A stretch of DNA of 36,362 nucleotides, from assembly GCA_030065175.1 (NCBI GenBank), contig JASJDH010000011.1, forward strand, positions 1 through 36,362, written 5' to 3'. The position numbers and the translations under genes were made by a program. The notes under the pieces are model-generated. The model had not been told where the DNA came from, ran no database searches, and saw nothing but the letters and a program-made list of their open reading frames with translations. How positions within the stretch are numbered: position 1 is the first letter of the stretch; each line of letters starts with the position of its first letter. Below, in pieces: positions 1 through 8,301 of this stretch. The DNA is from Leptolyngbyaceae cyanobacterium MO_188.B28. Its GTDB lineage: Bacteria; Cyanobacteriota; Cyanobacteriia; Phormidesmidales; Phormidesmidaceae.

Positions 1-890
1 TGAGGCTGATCGATAAAGAAAATTCCGGTATTCGCTTGGCTAACATCCGGCAATTCTGTCGTGATTTGGCGATTTTTATCAACTTTCCAATCGCCGAAAT
101 ATTTCTCCACCCTTGCCTTCATTGTGGCTGAGTCAAAATCGCCGACAATCCCCAAAATCATGTTGTTTGGCTGAAAGGACGCGCGATAGAAGGCTAACAA
201 ATCCTCTCGGGAAATGTTGTTAAGGTTGGCGTATTCGATGGTGCGGGCGTAAGGACTATCTCCGCCGTAGATCAGTTTGCGAAATTCGCGGCTGGCGATA
301 TCATCGGGCGAATCGTTGCGCCGAGCGATACTCCCCTGATACTGGGTTTTGACCAGGTCCACCTGAGCCGGATCAAAAGCAGGATAGCGAATCACGTCCG
401 AGAATAAGGCAAAGACTTCATCCAAATCTTCCGTCAGGGCGTTAAAGCTGGCTGAACCGGAGGCAATACCCACCCCAGTTTCTACAGATGCGGCGCGCTG
501 TTCTAGCCGTTGATTGAGAACTGCTGGGGGGTAGGTTTCGGTGCCCCCCATGCGCAGGGTATCCCCCATGATGGACGAGAGCCCGACTTTGTCTGAGGGG
601 TCTAAACGATTACCGGTGCGGAAGGTGGCTGACCCATTCACTAATGGCAATTCATGATCCTCCATCAAATAGACCACGATGCCGTTATCCAGTTCATAGC
701 GCTCATAATCTGGAAACTGAATTTCGGCTAGGGGAGGAAACTCCAAGTCGGTATAGTGTTTGGCCGGGGTGGCGATCGCAGCTGATCGCCACCCCGGCGT
801 CCATAGCAACCCAAACGTTGTCAGTCCCAGCAAGACCCAGAAAGCCCATCGTCTTTGCCAACGTTGAGAGAAAAACTTGAACCAATGCAT
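1..890 (-). CDS. M16-family peptidase-like protein, zinc-motif-less subunit (3' end outside window)
   Basis: Reading from an ATG at 890 the frame stays open to the window edge, giving about 296 residues; the C-terminal half lies outside. A good ribosome site (AGGAG, 7 nt upstream) supports this start. Residues 14-30 form an N-terminal membrane or signal segment. The fold signature is M16 (LDNGIVVYLMEDHELPLV at about 67-84, then RTGNRLDP), but where M16 enzymes carry HxxEH this protein has SSIMGD (about 105-110), so it should not bind zinc. In bacterial M16B pairs one subunit is catalytic and the other is inactive and helps hold substrate. The catalytic-type gene lies 70 bp upstream on the same strand, so a periplasmic heterodimer is the likely role (inference). 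Substrate unknown. Confidence 0.85.
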   Translation of the reverse strand, partial: MHWFKFFSQRWQRRWAFWVLLGLTTFGLLWTPGWRSAAIATPAKHYTDLEFPPLAEIQFPDYERYELDNGIVVYLMEDHELPLVNGSATFRTGNRLDPSDKVGLSSIMGDTLRMGGTETYPPAVLNQRLEQRAASVETGVGIASGSASFNALTEDLDEVFALFSDVIRYPAFDPAQVDLVKTQYQGSIARRNDSPDDIASREFRKLIYGGDSPYARTIEYANLNNISREDLLAFYRASFQPNNMILGIVGDFDSATMKARVEKYFGDWKVDKNRQITTELPDVSQANTGIFFIDQP

Positions 891-960
891 GGATGATCTC
901 CTAAGGTGATCCGATTCAGGGGATGAGGAATTGGGGCAGCGCCAATTGAGGATAGGACAA

Positions 961-2598
961 TTAAGACTGGGGTTCAGCCGAAAGTAATTTCCCGATGGTG
1001 CGGTTATTGGGCTGGAATGTGGCTTGAGCGACCCGTTGTACGTCTTCCGCGGTGACCGCTTCAATTGCCTCAAGTTCTTCAAACACGTTGCGCCAACTAC
1101 CCGTTTTCGCTTCATATTCCGCCAATAAACTCGCCATTCCGCGATTGGAGGCGAGGGTTCTCAGTAAGCTCGCCCTGGCCTGGGTTTTTACCCTCAATAA
1201 TTCTTCAGAGGAAACCAGTTCCGTCTTTAATCGGGCCAGTTCCTGATCAATCAGTTCACCCACTTCGTCAACGGTGTGATCTGGCGCAGTGAGTCCGTAG
1301 AGTAGAAAGATATTGGGGTATTTATCCCCAGGGAAGCCATTGATACTGCCGGCGTCTAGCGCGACTTGGCTTTCTTCCACCAGAGATTTGTAGAGGCGGG
1401 TGGTGCGTCCTCCCACCAGGATGTTTTCAATCATGCCGTAAACTACATGATCGGGGTGATTCAGCGCTGGACGGTGATAGCCTTCCAGGTACCACGGTTC
1501 TGAAGGCAGTTCAAGGGTGAACTCACGGGCAGCTTTCTGGACAGGTTCTTCGATGGTTAAGTCAGGCGGAGATGACCGAGTGGTATAGCGGCCAAAATAG
1601 GTTTCTGCAAACTGCTGGACCTGCTGAGGAGCCACATCGCCCACCACCGTCGCCAGCAAGTTGCTAGGTCCGTAGTAAGTGTCGTAAAACTCCTGAATAT
1701 CTTGGCGAGTGGCTTGGTAAAGGTCTTTTTCGTAGCCGATAATAGGGCGACGGTAAGGATGGACATCGAAAGCGGTTTCCAGGAATTTCTCCACCATTTG
1801 GCCGATGGGTGAATTGTCTACCCGGAGTCGTCGCTCTTCTAAGATGACGTCCTTTTCCCGGAAGAATTCTCGGAAAACTGGCTCGATAAAGCGCTCTGAC
1901 TCCAAGGACATCCACAATTCCAGTTTGTTGGCGGGTAGGCTGTAAAAATATCGGGTCGCCTCGGCGCCTGTGGTGGCGTTTAGCCCGACGCCTCCCGCCT
2001 GTTCGATAATTTGTCCATACTCGTTCTGCTTAACAAAGGCGGCGGCTTTTTCTTGGAGTTCGGCTAAGCGCGTCTGCAGGCGCATGGTCTGTTCTGTGCG
2101 CCCATCAGCTTCCGCTGCTAGTAATTCGTTAAAGGTTTGGTCTAATTCGGCCAGCACTTTTTGCTCGGCCGGGTAATCGTTGACGCCAATTTTTGGGGTG
2201 CCCTTGAAAGCTAAATGCTCCAGGTAGTGAGCAATGCCTGTATGTCCTTCAACTTCATTGGCTGCGCCCACTTTGGCGTAGAGCATGAAGGATACGACGG
2301 GCGCTTGGTGTCGCTCCAGGACAAGGAACTTCATGCCGTTATCTAAGGTGAATTCGGTGACCTGATTGGCGACTCGATCCAGGTAAGGCTGGATTGAGGT
2401 AGACGTTTCAGGCGCTAAAGTATGCCCGCGGGCGGCGGCGCTTTCTGTAGGAAATCCAAACCAAATCAGAATGGCGACGAGTAATAAAGCCCAAATACGG
2501 TGGCTAAGGGAATTCTGTTTTTGCCTCGAATTCACTGTGGGGATTGCTGCAGAACTTGTTTGAGACGCCTGGGACGTAAGCCAATTCAAGAAACCCAT
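961..2598 (-). CDS. M16-family zinc metallopeptidase (catalytic subunit)
   Basis: A 545-residue insulinase-type peptidase. A hydrophobic segment at about 36-50 suggests export or membrane anchoring. The zinc motif HYLEH is at residues 124-128, followed by FKGT. The usual third ligand (Glu) should lie in SLESERF at about 231-237; its distance from HxxEH is larger than usual because of a Glu/Ala/Gln-rich, probably coiled-coil insertion at about 145-195. The C-terminal M16 domain (about 285-540) is present. The inactive-type partner follows 70 bp downstream on the same strand, consistent with an operon and a heterodimer. The start at 2598 has no clear ribosome site, so the exact N terminus is uncertain. 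The proteolytic target cannot be read from sequence. Confidence 0.92.
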   Translation of the reverse strand: MGFLNWLTSQASQTSSAAIPTVNSRQKQNSLSHRIWALLLVAILIWFGFPTESAAARGHTLAPETSTSIQPYLDRVANQVTEFTLDNGMKFLVLERHQAPVVSFMLYAKVGAANEVEGHTGIAHYLEHLAFKGTPKIGVNDYPAEQKVLAELDQTFNELLAAEADGRTEQTMRLQTRLAELQEKAAAFVKQNEYGQIIEQAGGVGLNATTGAEATRYFYSLPANKLELWMSLESERFIEPVFREFFREKDVILEERRLRVDNSPIGQMVEKFLETAFDVHPYRRPIIGYEKDLYQATRQDIQEFYDTYYGPSNLLATVVGDVAPQQVQQFAETYFGRYTTRSSPPDLTIEEPVQKAAREFTLELPSEPWYLEGYHRPALNHPDHVVYGMIENILVGGRTTRLYKSLVEESQVALDAGSINGFPGDKYPNIFLLYGLTAPDHTVDEVGELIDQELARLKTELVSSEELLRVKTQARASLLRTLASNRGMASLLAEYEAKTGSWRNVFEELEAIEAVTAEDVQRVAQATFQPNNRTIGKLLSAEPQS

Positions 2599-2687
2599 AG
2601 GAATGAGATGGGGACAACATCAACTTCCAGAATAAAGAGTTTTTGCGTCAATGTGTCTAATTTTGCGCCAAGAGGTTCAGATGGCAA

Positions 2688-2981
2688 TTATTGTCCCCGT
2701 AAGCTCTGATATCGGTAGAAATTAAAGATATCGAATAAAGCGCCTACCACACTGGAGGCAAAGCCAATGACAAATAGGCCTTGGAGAGGGTGGCCATTGC
2801 CGAAAACTGCAAGGAAATCTTGGATGCGTTGAATGCTAATTTGGCTAAAAGGCGACAGCGACGAGATATGACCGACGCCCAGCAGCGCGAGTAGCGCCGT
2901 CCCAACCAGTCCTAAAGGGGCTATAAAGCTGATGACGCTGCTCATAAGCAAAGAGCGGAGGAAATTTGGCGGCCTAGACAT
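2688..2981 (-). CDS. small membrane protein of unknown function
   Basis: About 97 residues from the ATG at 2981 (MSRPPNFL), with a GGAG 12 nt upstream. The open frame reaches back to 3095, but that extension (MFRFKIPQVL...) is low-complexity and includes a HIP1 site, so I prefer the shorter form. There are two hydrophobic spans: VISFIAPLGLVGTALLALLGV near the N terminus and GLFVIGFASSVVGALFDIF near the C terminus, ending in a polar FYRYQSLRG tail. It lies 89 bp upstream of the M16 peptidase pair on the same strand and could be co-transcribed with it. I do not recognise a named family and assign no function. Confidence 0.6.
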   Translation of the reverse strand: MSRPPNFLRSLLMSSVISFIAPLGLVGTALLALLGVGHISSLSPFSQISIQRIQDFLAVFGNGHPLQGLFVIGFASSVVGALFDIFNFYRYQSLRGQ

Positions 2982-3357
2982 AAGCAGTAGAGACTCCGCA
3001 ATGAGGGTAGGGGTGAGAGGGCGGAATCTATTTTCTACCTTAGGTGCGATCGCGTCTGGAAATTTCAAGACTTGAGGAATCTTAAATCTAAACAAAATCA
3101 GGCTAAAGCACGCTATTTTGTTGTTTCGTCTGCATCGGAAGCGGCATCCGGGCTGAGCGTAACAATTAAAGCCCCATGAAAGGCTTTGGAAGATGTTTGG
3201 ATGGATGTTATCTAACGGCGGATCTCTGTATAAACTTACGCGTATACACTATGTGGGGGCAGGATCTAATTAGGGAATGGAATCCGGGAAGAGGTACGGT
3301 CACAAAACTCTGATGTTTCATTATTGGATTGACTCATTAAATTAAGGTGTTCTTCCT
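2982..3357. other. divergent intergenic region upstream of mlaE
   Basis: This gap separates a minus-strand small membrane gene from the plus-strand mlaE, so it should hold both promoters. I see a HIP1 octamer near 3048, a 6-bp hairpin (AAAGCC 3168-3173 with GGCTTT 3182-3187), and the decamer AGGTACGGTC at 3292-3301, which recurs upstream of the DUF3086 gene. No RNA gene or further coding frame is convincing. Confidence 0.5.
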
Positions 3358-4152
3358 TTGACTCAAGCCATTCAGACTTCTAGCATCAAACAGTGGCTGC
3401 GCCGCTTGGCGGCGGCGGCATTGCTGGGTGGACAGGTGCTTATTCACATCCTGTCGAGGCCGATTCACCGCCGTAACACCGTGGAACAGATGGCCGCAGT
3501 CGGCCCAGAATCTCTCCTAATCGCCCTGCTGACCGCCAGCTTTGTCGGTATGGTGTTTACGATTCAAGTAACGCGAGAGTTTTTAGCGTTTGGGGCGGGA
3601 ACTGCAGTGGGCGGTGTCTTGGCGCTCACCTTAGCGCGGGAGTTGGCGCCCGTATTGACTGCGGTGATTTTGGCTGGGCGGGTCGGGTCGGCCTTCGCGG
3701 CTGAAATCGGCACAATGCAGGTGACTGAACAAATCGACGCCCTGCAAATGTTGAAGACAGATCCGATTGACTACTTGGTTATTCCTAGGGTGATCGCCTG
3801 CTCCCTTATGCTGCCGCTCCTGACGATTTTGTCTTTTATAACCGGCATGACAGGCGGTCTTCTGATCGCCTCCAATCTCTACGGCATTACGTCCTCTATA
3901 TTCCTAGACTCAGCGAAAAACTTCTTGACCCCTTGGGATTTGACCAGCGCCCTGATTAAAGCGTTTGTGTTCGGTGTTCTGATTGCAATTATTGGGTCGA
4001 GTTGGGGCTTGACTACCACTGGCGGCGCCAAAGGCGTTGGCCAATCCACCACCACTGCAGTGGTCACTGCGCTGATGACGATTTTTATCAGCAACTTTTT
4101 TCTTTCCTGGTTGATGTTTCAGGGCACTGGCAGCGCCAGCCTCGGGGTCTAA
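3358..4152 (+). CDS. mlaE: MlaE-type ABC transporter permease (lipid transport)
   Basis: A 264-residue integral membrane protein of the MlaE/YrbE family. Diagnostic stretches include GPESLLIALLTASFVGMVFT (about 48-67), LARELAPVLTAVILAGRVGS and EIGTMQVTEQIDAL, followed by about four more hydrophobic spans. The family is the permease of phospholipid ABC importers (MlaFEDB in proteobacteria, TGD1 in chloroplasts). The initiation codon is TTG at 3358, preceded by AAGGTG at good spacing; the next in-frame ATG is 44 codons in and would remove conserved sequence. The ATPase and substrate-binding (MCE) partners are not in this window. DUF3119, DUF3086 and plsY follow on the same strand, suggesting a lipid-related neighbourhood. 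Confidence 0.93.
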   Translation: MTQAIQTSSIKQWLRRLAAAALLGGQVLIHILSRPIHRRNTVEQMAAVGPESLLIALLTASFVGMVFTIQVTREFLAFGAGTAVGGVLALTLARELAPVLTAVILAGRVGSAFAAEIGTMQVTEQIDALQMLKTDPIDYLVIPRVIACSLMLPLLTILSFITGMTGGLLIASNLYGITSSIFLDSAKNFLTPWDLTSALIKAFVFGVLIAIIGSSWGLTTTGGAKGVGQSTTTAVVTALMTIFISNFFLSWLMFQGTGSASLGV

Positions 4153-4213
4153 TTTCATTCCAGCCCCTCTTCCCTAACCCCTTAAAATAGATCAGAAGAC
4201 GAGTGTAGGCCCC

Positions 4214-4627
4214 TTGATTGTGACATCGACTTCTTCTTCTGCTGAGAAAACTGTTCAGTTAGCTCCTAGCTATACTCTCTCCATGGCCCTAATTTTCTTA
4301 GGGTTGATGGGTTGGCTCTTGCAACCGTGGTGCGGAGCCGCGATCGCCATGTTTGGCCTATTCTTATTAATCCAAACTGTTATCTTGCGGTTTGAATTCA
4401 CCGAGACTGCCTTTGATTTGTATCGAGGCGATCGCTTGATCCGCCGGTTTCCGTATCAGGATTGGCAAAATTGGCGAATCTTTTGGTCTCCAATCCCCAT
4501 TCTCTTTTATTTTAAGGAAGTCAAAAGCATCCACTTCATGCCCATCGTGTTTGATGCTGCTATGCTTCGTCTGTGTTTAGAAAAGCATTGCCCTCGTCCT
4601 GGCGATCAGCAGGAATCATCCGACTAA
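4214..4627 (+). CDS. DUF3119 family membrane-associated protein
   Basis: A 137-residue protein matching the cyanobacterial/plastid DUF3119 family as I recall it. A hydrophobic hairpin at about 24-57 is followed by a soluble part with RFEFTETAFDLYRG, the aromatic FPYQDWQNWRIFWSPIPILFYFKE, and SIHFMPIVFDA. The frame opens with TTG at 4214, with GTG at 4220 as an alternative; no strong ribosome site separates them. The mlaE stop is 61 bp upstream and DUF3086 is 127 bp downstream, all on one strand. The biochemical role is unknown. Location beside a lipid permease and an acyltransferase suggests a job in membrane lipid handling (inference). Confidence 0.85.
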   Translation: MIVTSTSSSAEKTVQLAPSYTLSMALIFLGLMGWLLQPWCGAAIAMFGLFLLIQTVILRFEFTETAFDLYRGDRLIRRFPYQDWQNWRIFWSPIPILFYFKEVKSIHFMPIVFDAAMLRLCLEKHCPRPGDQQESSD

Positions 4628-4684
4628 GACTCTGAAAGTTGAGGCTCTAGCTGAGGAATTGCTTAAGCCTACAAGCGTTAATAT

Positions 4685-4703
4685 GGCGACAGGTACGGTC
4701 GCC
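4685..4703 (+). terminator. GC-rich hairpin between DUF3119 and DUF3086
   Basis: GGCGAC (4685-4690) pairs with GTCGCC (4698-4703) around a 7-nt loop. A short T run appears only about 10 nt later, so it could be a weak terminator or a leader structure. The loop overlaps the AGGTACGGTC decamer also found upstream of mlaE. Confidence 0.35.
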
Positions 4704-4754
4704 GATTTGAGTCATTTTTACAGTTATTCATTTCCTATCATTAATTAATTAGTA

Positions 4755-5855
4755 ATGAGTTCAGACGATCTTTCCAGTGTAGAGTCCTCGGCTAAACCCA
4801 CAGAAAATGCAGGGAATGCGGATAACCCCAGTCTAGACTCTGCCGTCGCCGCAAAAAACAGTTTAGTTAGCGATCTAGACTCTCGAATCGCCAGTCTCCA
4901 AGCGCAAGAAAAGCGGTTAAAACAGCGTGTTGACGATTTACAGGCTTCCTATAATCGCTCATTGAAAGATCAAACTCAAACGGTGCAAGTGGACCTAGGC
5001 CGTCTGATCAAACAGGGATTAGCGGACCTAGAACGTCGAAAGCAAGCCCTCCAAACCGAGGTGGAACAGCTCGAACGTCGGCAGGAGCGGATCCGGGCTG
5101 AGATGCGGACGAGTTTTGCGGGTGTCTCTCAGGATCTGGCGATTCGAGTGCAAGGTTTCAAAGATTATTTAGTCGGTAGTTTGCAGGACCTTGCAAGCGC
5201 CGCAGAACAATTGGATTTATCTCCTCCCGAAGTGGAGCGTCCAGTCACTCAAGCTGCTCAGCCGCGGGGAGAGACGGTCGATCAAGCTTCGCCGACCCCC
5301 GCTTTCGCTGCTCAGCGGTTCCAAGAGCAGACTGAAAGAATTCGCAGTTTGCTGGATCAATACCGTCTACGACCTGACTACTACGGCCCTGTTTGGCAGT
5401 TGCGCCGCACCTTTGAGCCGGTTCATGCCGAAAAAGTCTCGAATTGGTTTTTCACCCAAGGGGGACGGGGAGCCGTCAAGAGTATGGGCAGTCGGTTGCA
5501 AAATGTCTTGATCGCCTCTACCTGCATCTCTGTTTTGCACACGCTGTATGGCGACCGCCTCAGAACGCTGATTTTAGCTAATACCCCTGAACGTTTGGGA
5601 GAATGGCGGCGAGGCTTGCAAGATTGCTTAGGCGTCTCCCGACTCGACTTTGGCGCAGATCGGGGACTGGTGCTATTTGAAGCCCCTGAACCGCTGGCGC
5701 AGCGAGCAGATCGCCTGCTTGATCGGGAACAGCTGCCGTTCATCATCATGGATGAATCAGAAGACAAGATTAATCTTTCCCTGCTGCAATTCCCTCTATG
5801 GCTCGCCTTCGCCCCAGATCCAATGAACCCGCCCGCCGACTACGACTACTACTAA
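4755..5855 (+). CDS. DUF3086 family protein with N-terminal coiled coil
   Basis: A 366-residue soluble protein. Residues 1-35 are polar and disordered; about 38-115 are a strong coiled coil (LDSRIASLQAQEKRLKQRVD and LERRQERIRAEMR). A Gln/Pro/Ala linker reaches about 190. The C-terminal domain (about 195-360) contains RPDYYGPVWQLRRTFEPVHA, VLIASTCISVLHTLYGDRLR and a final FPLWLAFAPDP, which matches DUF3086 of cyanobacteria. No catalytic motif is obvious. The start ATG follows an AT-rich stretch with no clear ribosome site. It lies between DUF3119 and plsY on the same strand. Function unknown; coiled coil plus a globular domain suggests a scaffold (inference). Confidence 0.85.
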   Translation: MSSDDLSSVESSAKPTENAGNADNPSLDSAVAAKNSLVSDLDSRIASLQAQEKRLKQRVDDLQASYNRSLKDQTQTVQVDLGRLIKQGLADLERRKQALQTEVEQLERRQERIRAEMRTSFAGVSQDLAIRVQGFKDYLVGSLQDLASAAEQLDLSPPEVERPVTQAAQPRGETVDQASPTPAFAAQRFQEQTERIRSLLDQYRLRPDYYGPVWQLRRTFEPVHAEKVSNWFFTQGGRGAVKSMGSRLQNVLIASTCISVLHTLYGDRLRTLILANTPERLGEWRRGLQDCLGVSRLDFGADRGLVLFEAPEPLAQRADRLLDREQLPFIIMDESEDKINLSLLQFPLWLAFAPDPMNPPADYDYY

Positions 5856-5870
5856 CCGACCTGCAGCTAC

Positions 5871-5961
5871 ACCCATCCACCCATCTACCCATCCACTCAT
5901 CCACCCTTTACTTATCCACCCTTTACTTATCCACCTACTTCAACTGGGACTTTTTTTCGAC
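5871..5961 (+). repeat. octamer tandem repeat, diverged copy A of the dispersed intergenic element
   Basis: Four degenerate octamers of the type ACCCATCC (5871-5902) are followed by two exact 15-mers ACCCTTTACTTATCC (5903-5932), then an end containing CTGGGACTTT. It begins 16 bp after the DUF3086 stop, in the same orientation. The octamer block and the CTGGGACTT end match the 82-bp elements at 19041-19122 and 25181-25262, but this copy carries an extra 15-mer duplication and is otherwise diverged. Confidence 0.75.
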
Positions 5962-6025
5962 GGTCATCCCTAAGGATCCCATATCCTCTAAACTGTTACT
6001 GTCGATGCTTTAGGAGAGTAAGTCA

Positions 6026-6682
6026 GTGTTTTGGGCGGCGATCATCGGTTTGCTGTTGATGGCTTATCTGCTGGGCTCAATCCCGACAGGCTATTTATTG
6101 GCTAAGTTTTTGAAGGGTATTGATATTCGACAGCATGGTTCTGGCAGTACAGGCGCCACCAATGTCCTTAGAGTCGTGGGTAAAAAGGCGGCTTTTACTG
6201 CTTTGAGTATCGATTTGTTGAAGGGTTCTTTGGCCATTATTGCTGTGCGCTGGGTGTATCAAGTCATTGCGCCCGCTTTGTCGGCTGAATCCTTTAATTA
6301 TGAAATAGGACTTCCTTGGGTGATTACGTTAGCTGGTCTAGCGGTGATTTTAGGCCACAGTCGGTCGATTTGGCTTGGGTTTACCGGCGGTAAGTCGGCG
6401 GCTTCGGGGTTAGGGATTTTGCTAGCGATGTTTTGGCCGGTCGGGCTTGGAGTCTTGGGCGTATTTGCCTTGGTGCTAGCAAGTTTCCGGATAGTTTCCC
6501 TGTCGTCTATTTCTGCTGCGATTTCCGCTGCTGTCCTGATGATAATTTTTCAACAGCCTCTTCCTTATCAATTGATGGGAATTATGGGCGGAATCTATGT
6601 GATTCTCCGCCATCGCAATAACATTCAACGCCTCCTGGTCGGCACTGAACCTAAGGTTGGTAGACCTCTAACTTCGGATTGA
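6026..6682 (+). CDS. plsY: glycerol-3-phosphate acyltransferase PlsY
   Basis: A 218-residue membrane protein that acylates glycerol-3-phosphate using acyl-phosphate, the first step of phospholipid and glycolipid synthesis. Family motifs: LLGSIPTGYLLAKF (about 15-28), GSGSTGATNVLRVVGKKAA (about 38-56, the Gly-rich substrate loop) and GHSRSIWLGFTGGKSAASGLG (about 111-131). Five to six hydrophobic spans and the length fit PlsY. The start is GTG at 6026 with AGGAG 8-9 nt upstream. It follows DUF3086 by 170 bp on the same strand; an octamer-repeat element occupies that gap. The partner PlsX is not in the window. Confidence 0.95.
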   Translation: MFWAAIIGLLLMAYLLGSIPTGYLLAKFLKGIDIRQHGSGSTGATNVLRVVGKKAAFTALSIDLLKGSLAIIAVRWVYQVIAPALSAESFNYEIGLPWVITLAGLAVILGHSRSIWLGFTGGKSAASGLGILLAMFWPVGLGVLGVFALVLASFRIVSLSSISAAISAAVLMIIFQQPLPYQLMGIMGGIYVILRHRNNIQRLLVGTEPKVGRPLTSD

Positions 6683-6721
6683 GCGGTAGAGTGACTATGC
6701 GGATTGCGAGATAAAGTCTAG

Positions 6722-7531
6722 CTATGCGCCTAACTCTTTTGAGCGTTCACAGGCGGTGCGAACGGCTTCTATTAAGCTAGATCGGAGTCCAGAGCTTTCC
6801 AAGTGGGCGATGCCTGCAATGGTTGTGCCCCCTGGACTAGTGACGCGGTCCTTGAGGACAGCGGGGTGTAACTCTGTTTCTTTGAGTAGTTGGGCGGTCC
6901 CCCAGACGGTTTGGAGCGCTAATTGGGCTGAAATGGCTCTAGGTAAGCCCGCGGCTACGCCGCCATCGGTTAACGCCTCAATCATGATGGCGATATATCC
7001 CGGCCCCGAACCCGATAGCCCCGTGACGGCGTCCATCAGATGTTCAGGGATGGAGACTACTTCCCCCACCGCCTGGAAAATGCGTCGCGCTTTTTCTAAG
7101 TGTTTAGGGTTTGCATGGGCGCCGCTTGCCATGGCGGTCATCCCCGCTCCCACAGTGGCGGGGGTGTTAGGCATGGCGCGAATTACAGGCCAATCCGGCG
7201 CTGCAGCCTCCAGTTTAGCGAGGGGCGTGCCCGCCAAAATTGACACTAATAAAGGGGGGGGATCCGTCAAGGGCGTGGCTATGAATTCTGGAGCCACCCG
7301 ATCAAATATCTGAGGTTTGATGGCTAACAACACGACTTCTTCCGCTGCGATCGCGTCTCGGTTGTCTGCGGTTGCCTTGACACTATAGCGCTGGGTTAGA
7401 AAGTGACGTCTCTCAGGACTGAATTCACCGACGACAACATCCTCCGGCGCATAAATTTTTTGCACAAGAAGACGGGATAAGAGAGCTTCTCCCATTACCC
7501 CGCCGCCAATTACGCCAAGTTTTATGGGCAC
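6722..7531 (-). CDS. proC: pyrroline-5-carboxylate reductase
   Basis: A 269-residue cytosolic enzyme that reduces pyrroline-5-carboxylate to proline with NAD(P)H. The Rossmann loop GVIGGGVMGEA is at about 6-16; AMPNTPATVGAG (119-130) and the SPGGTT motif near 232 belong to the P5CR dimer and substrate-binding domain. Length is normal for ProC. Initiation is GTG at 7531 with AGGAGG about 11 nt upstream. A run of eight C residues in the coding strand (plus-strand 7254-7261) encodes Pro91-Pro93, a possible slippage site. It is the last gene of the pipX-pipY-sepF-proC series on this strand. Confidence 0.97.
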   Translation of the reverse strand: MPIKLGVIGGGVMGEALLSRLLVQKIYAPEDVVVGEFSPERRHFLTQRYSVKATADNRDAIAAEEVVLLAIKPQIFDRVAPEFIATPLTDPPPLLVSILAGTPLAKLEAAAPDWPVIRAMPNTPATVGAGMTAMASGAHANPKHLEKARRIFQAVGEVVSIPEHLMDAVTGLSGSGPGYIAIMIEALTDGGVAAGLPRAISAQLALQTVWGTAQLLKETELHPAVLKDRVTSPGGTTIAGIAHLESSGLRSSLIEAVRTACERSKELGA

Positions 7532-7713
7532 TTAAGACTGCGCCTCCTAAACACTACCAACAGCTACCATCCTACAAGGTCAGCGACAGTTAAAAAGACG
7601 TCCAATTATAACGTCGCCAAGCTATCCTAGCTGTACATCCCAAAGAATAATGATTCAGGACTCGCAACTTAATATGCCTGTCATCTGTTCAAAAGCCAGA
7701 GTGGGCGCACGCC

Positions 7714-8301
7714 CTACGCCATCCGAGCCTGATCGGCGCTCCAAGCCGGGGCGGGAGGCGCTTGCCTTGGGGTGGGAATGGGTTCTGGCTGATGGGGCAA
7801 GGGAATTTCCTCTTCCCCATCGGTGGGCGTGCTGACCTGAACACAATTGGGGGTGAACAAGAAAATGCTTTCGCCAATTCGCTCTTGATGGCCATCCATG
7901 GCGTAGGTGCCGCCCGCCACAAAGTCAACTGATCGTTGGGCCTGATCCGGATCCATCACGTTCAAATTGAGAACGACTGATTTGCGCTCCCGCAACGCCT
8001 GAATTGCCTGGGGCATTTCTTCAAAAGAGCGGGGTTCCATCACAACAACTTCAGACATACCATTCATAGCTCCAGGCATACCAATTACATTATTCATAGA
8101 GGCCATACCGGTTTCAGAGGATACGATCCGTTCACGCACCCTGCGACGAGCGCGCGGTTCTTCTTGAGAGGCCGATTGAGGATTCTCTTCCTGGTAGAGA
8201 TTTTGGTATTCTTCTCCATCCATCTCGTCATATTCATATTCATAATCGGCCGGGTCATTAAGACCGACAAAGTCTCTTAGCTTCGAAAAGAGGTTGCTCA
8301 C
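7714..8301 (-). CDS. sepF: cell division protein SepF
   Basis: A 195-residue cytoplasmic protein that tethers FtsZ to the membrane and shapes the Z ring. The N-terminal amphipathic helix ([14 protein letters not shown], 1-14) is the membrane-binding part; an acidic Tyr/Glu linker follows (about 18-50). The SepF core lies at about 84-156 and includes [19 protein letters not shown] and [11 protein letters not shown]; the tail (160-195) is Pro-rich. The start is GTG at 8301 with AAGGAG at good spacing. It lies between pipY and proC, a grouping I know from other cyanobacteria, but 944 bp from pipY. Confidence 0.97.
   Translation of the reverse strand: MSNLFSKLRDFVGLNDPADYEYEYDEMDGEEYQNLYQEENPQSASQEEPRARRRVRERIVSSETGMASMNNVIGMPGAMNGMSEVVVMEPRSFEEMPQAIQALRERKSVVLNLNVMDPDQAQRSVDFVAGGTYAMDGHQERIGESIFLFTPNCVQVSTPTDGEEEIPLPHQPEPIPTPRQAPPAPAWSADQARMA

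Noticed and set aside
2982-3095. N-terminal extension of the small membrane protein to 3095
   Set aside because: The extra 38 residues lack membrane or conserved character and include a HIP1 site, and the ATG at 2981 has a better ribosome site.
6756-7313. 185-codon plus-strand frame
   Set aside because: Lies wholly antisense to proC, whose reading frame has clear conserved motifs. The frame is a by-product of codon bias.
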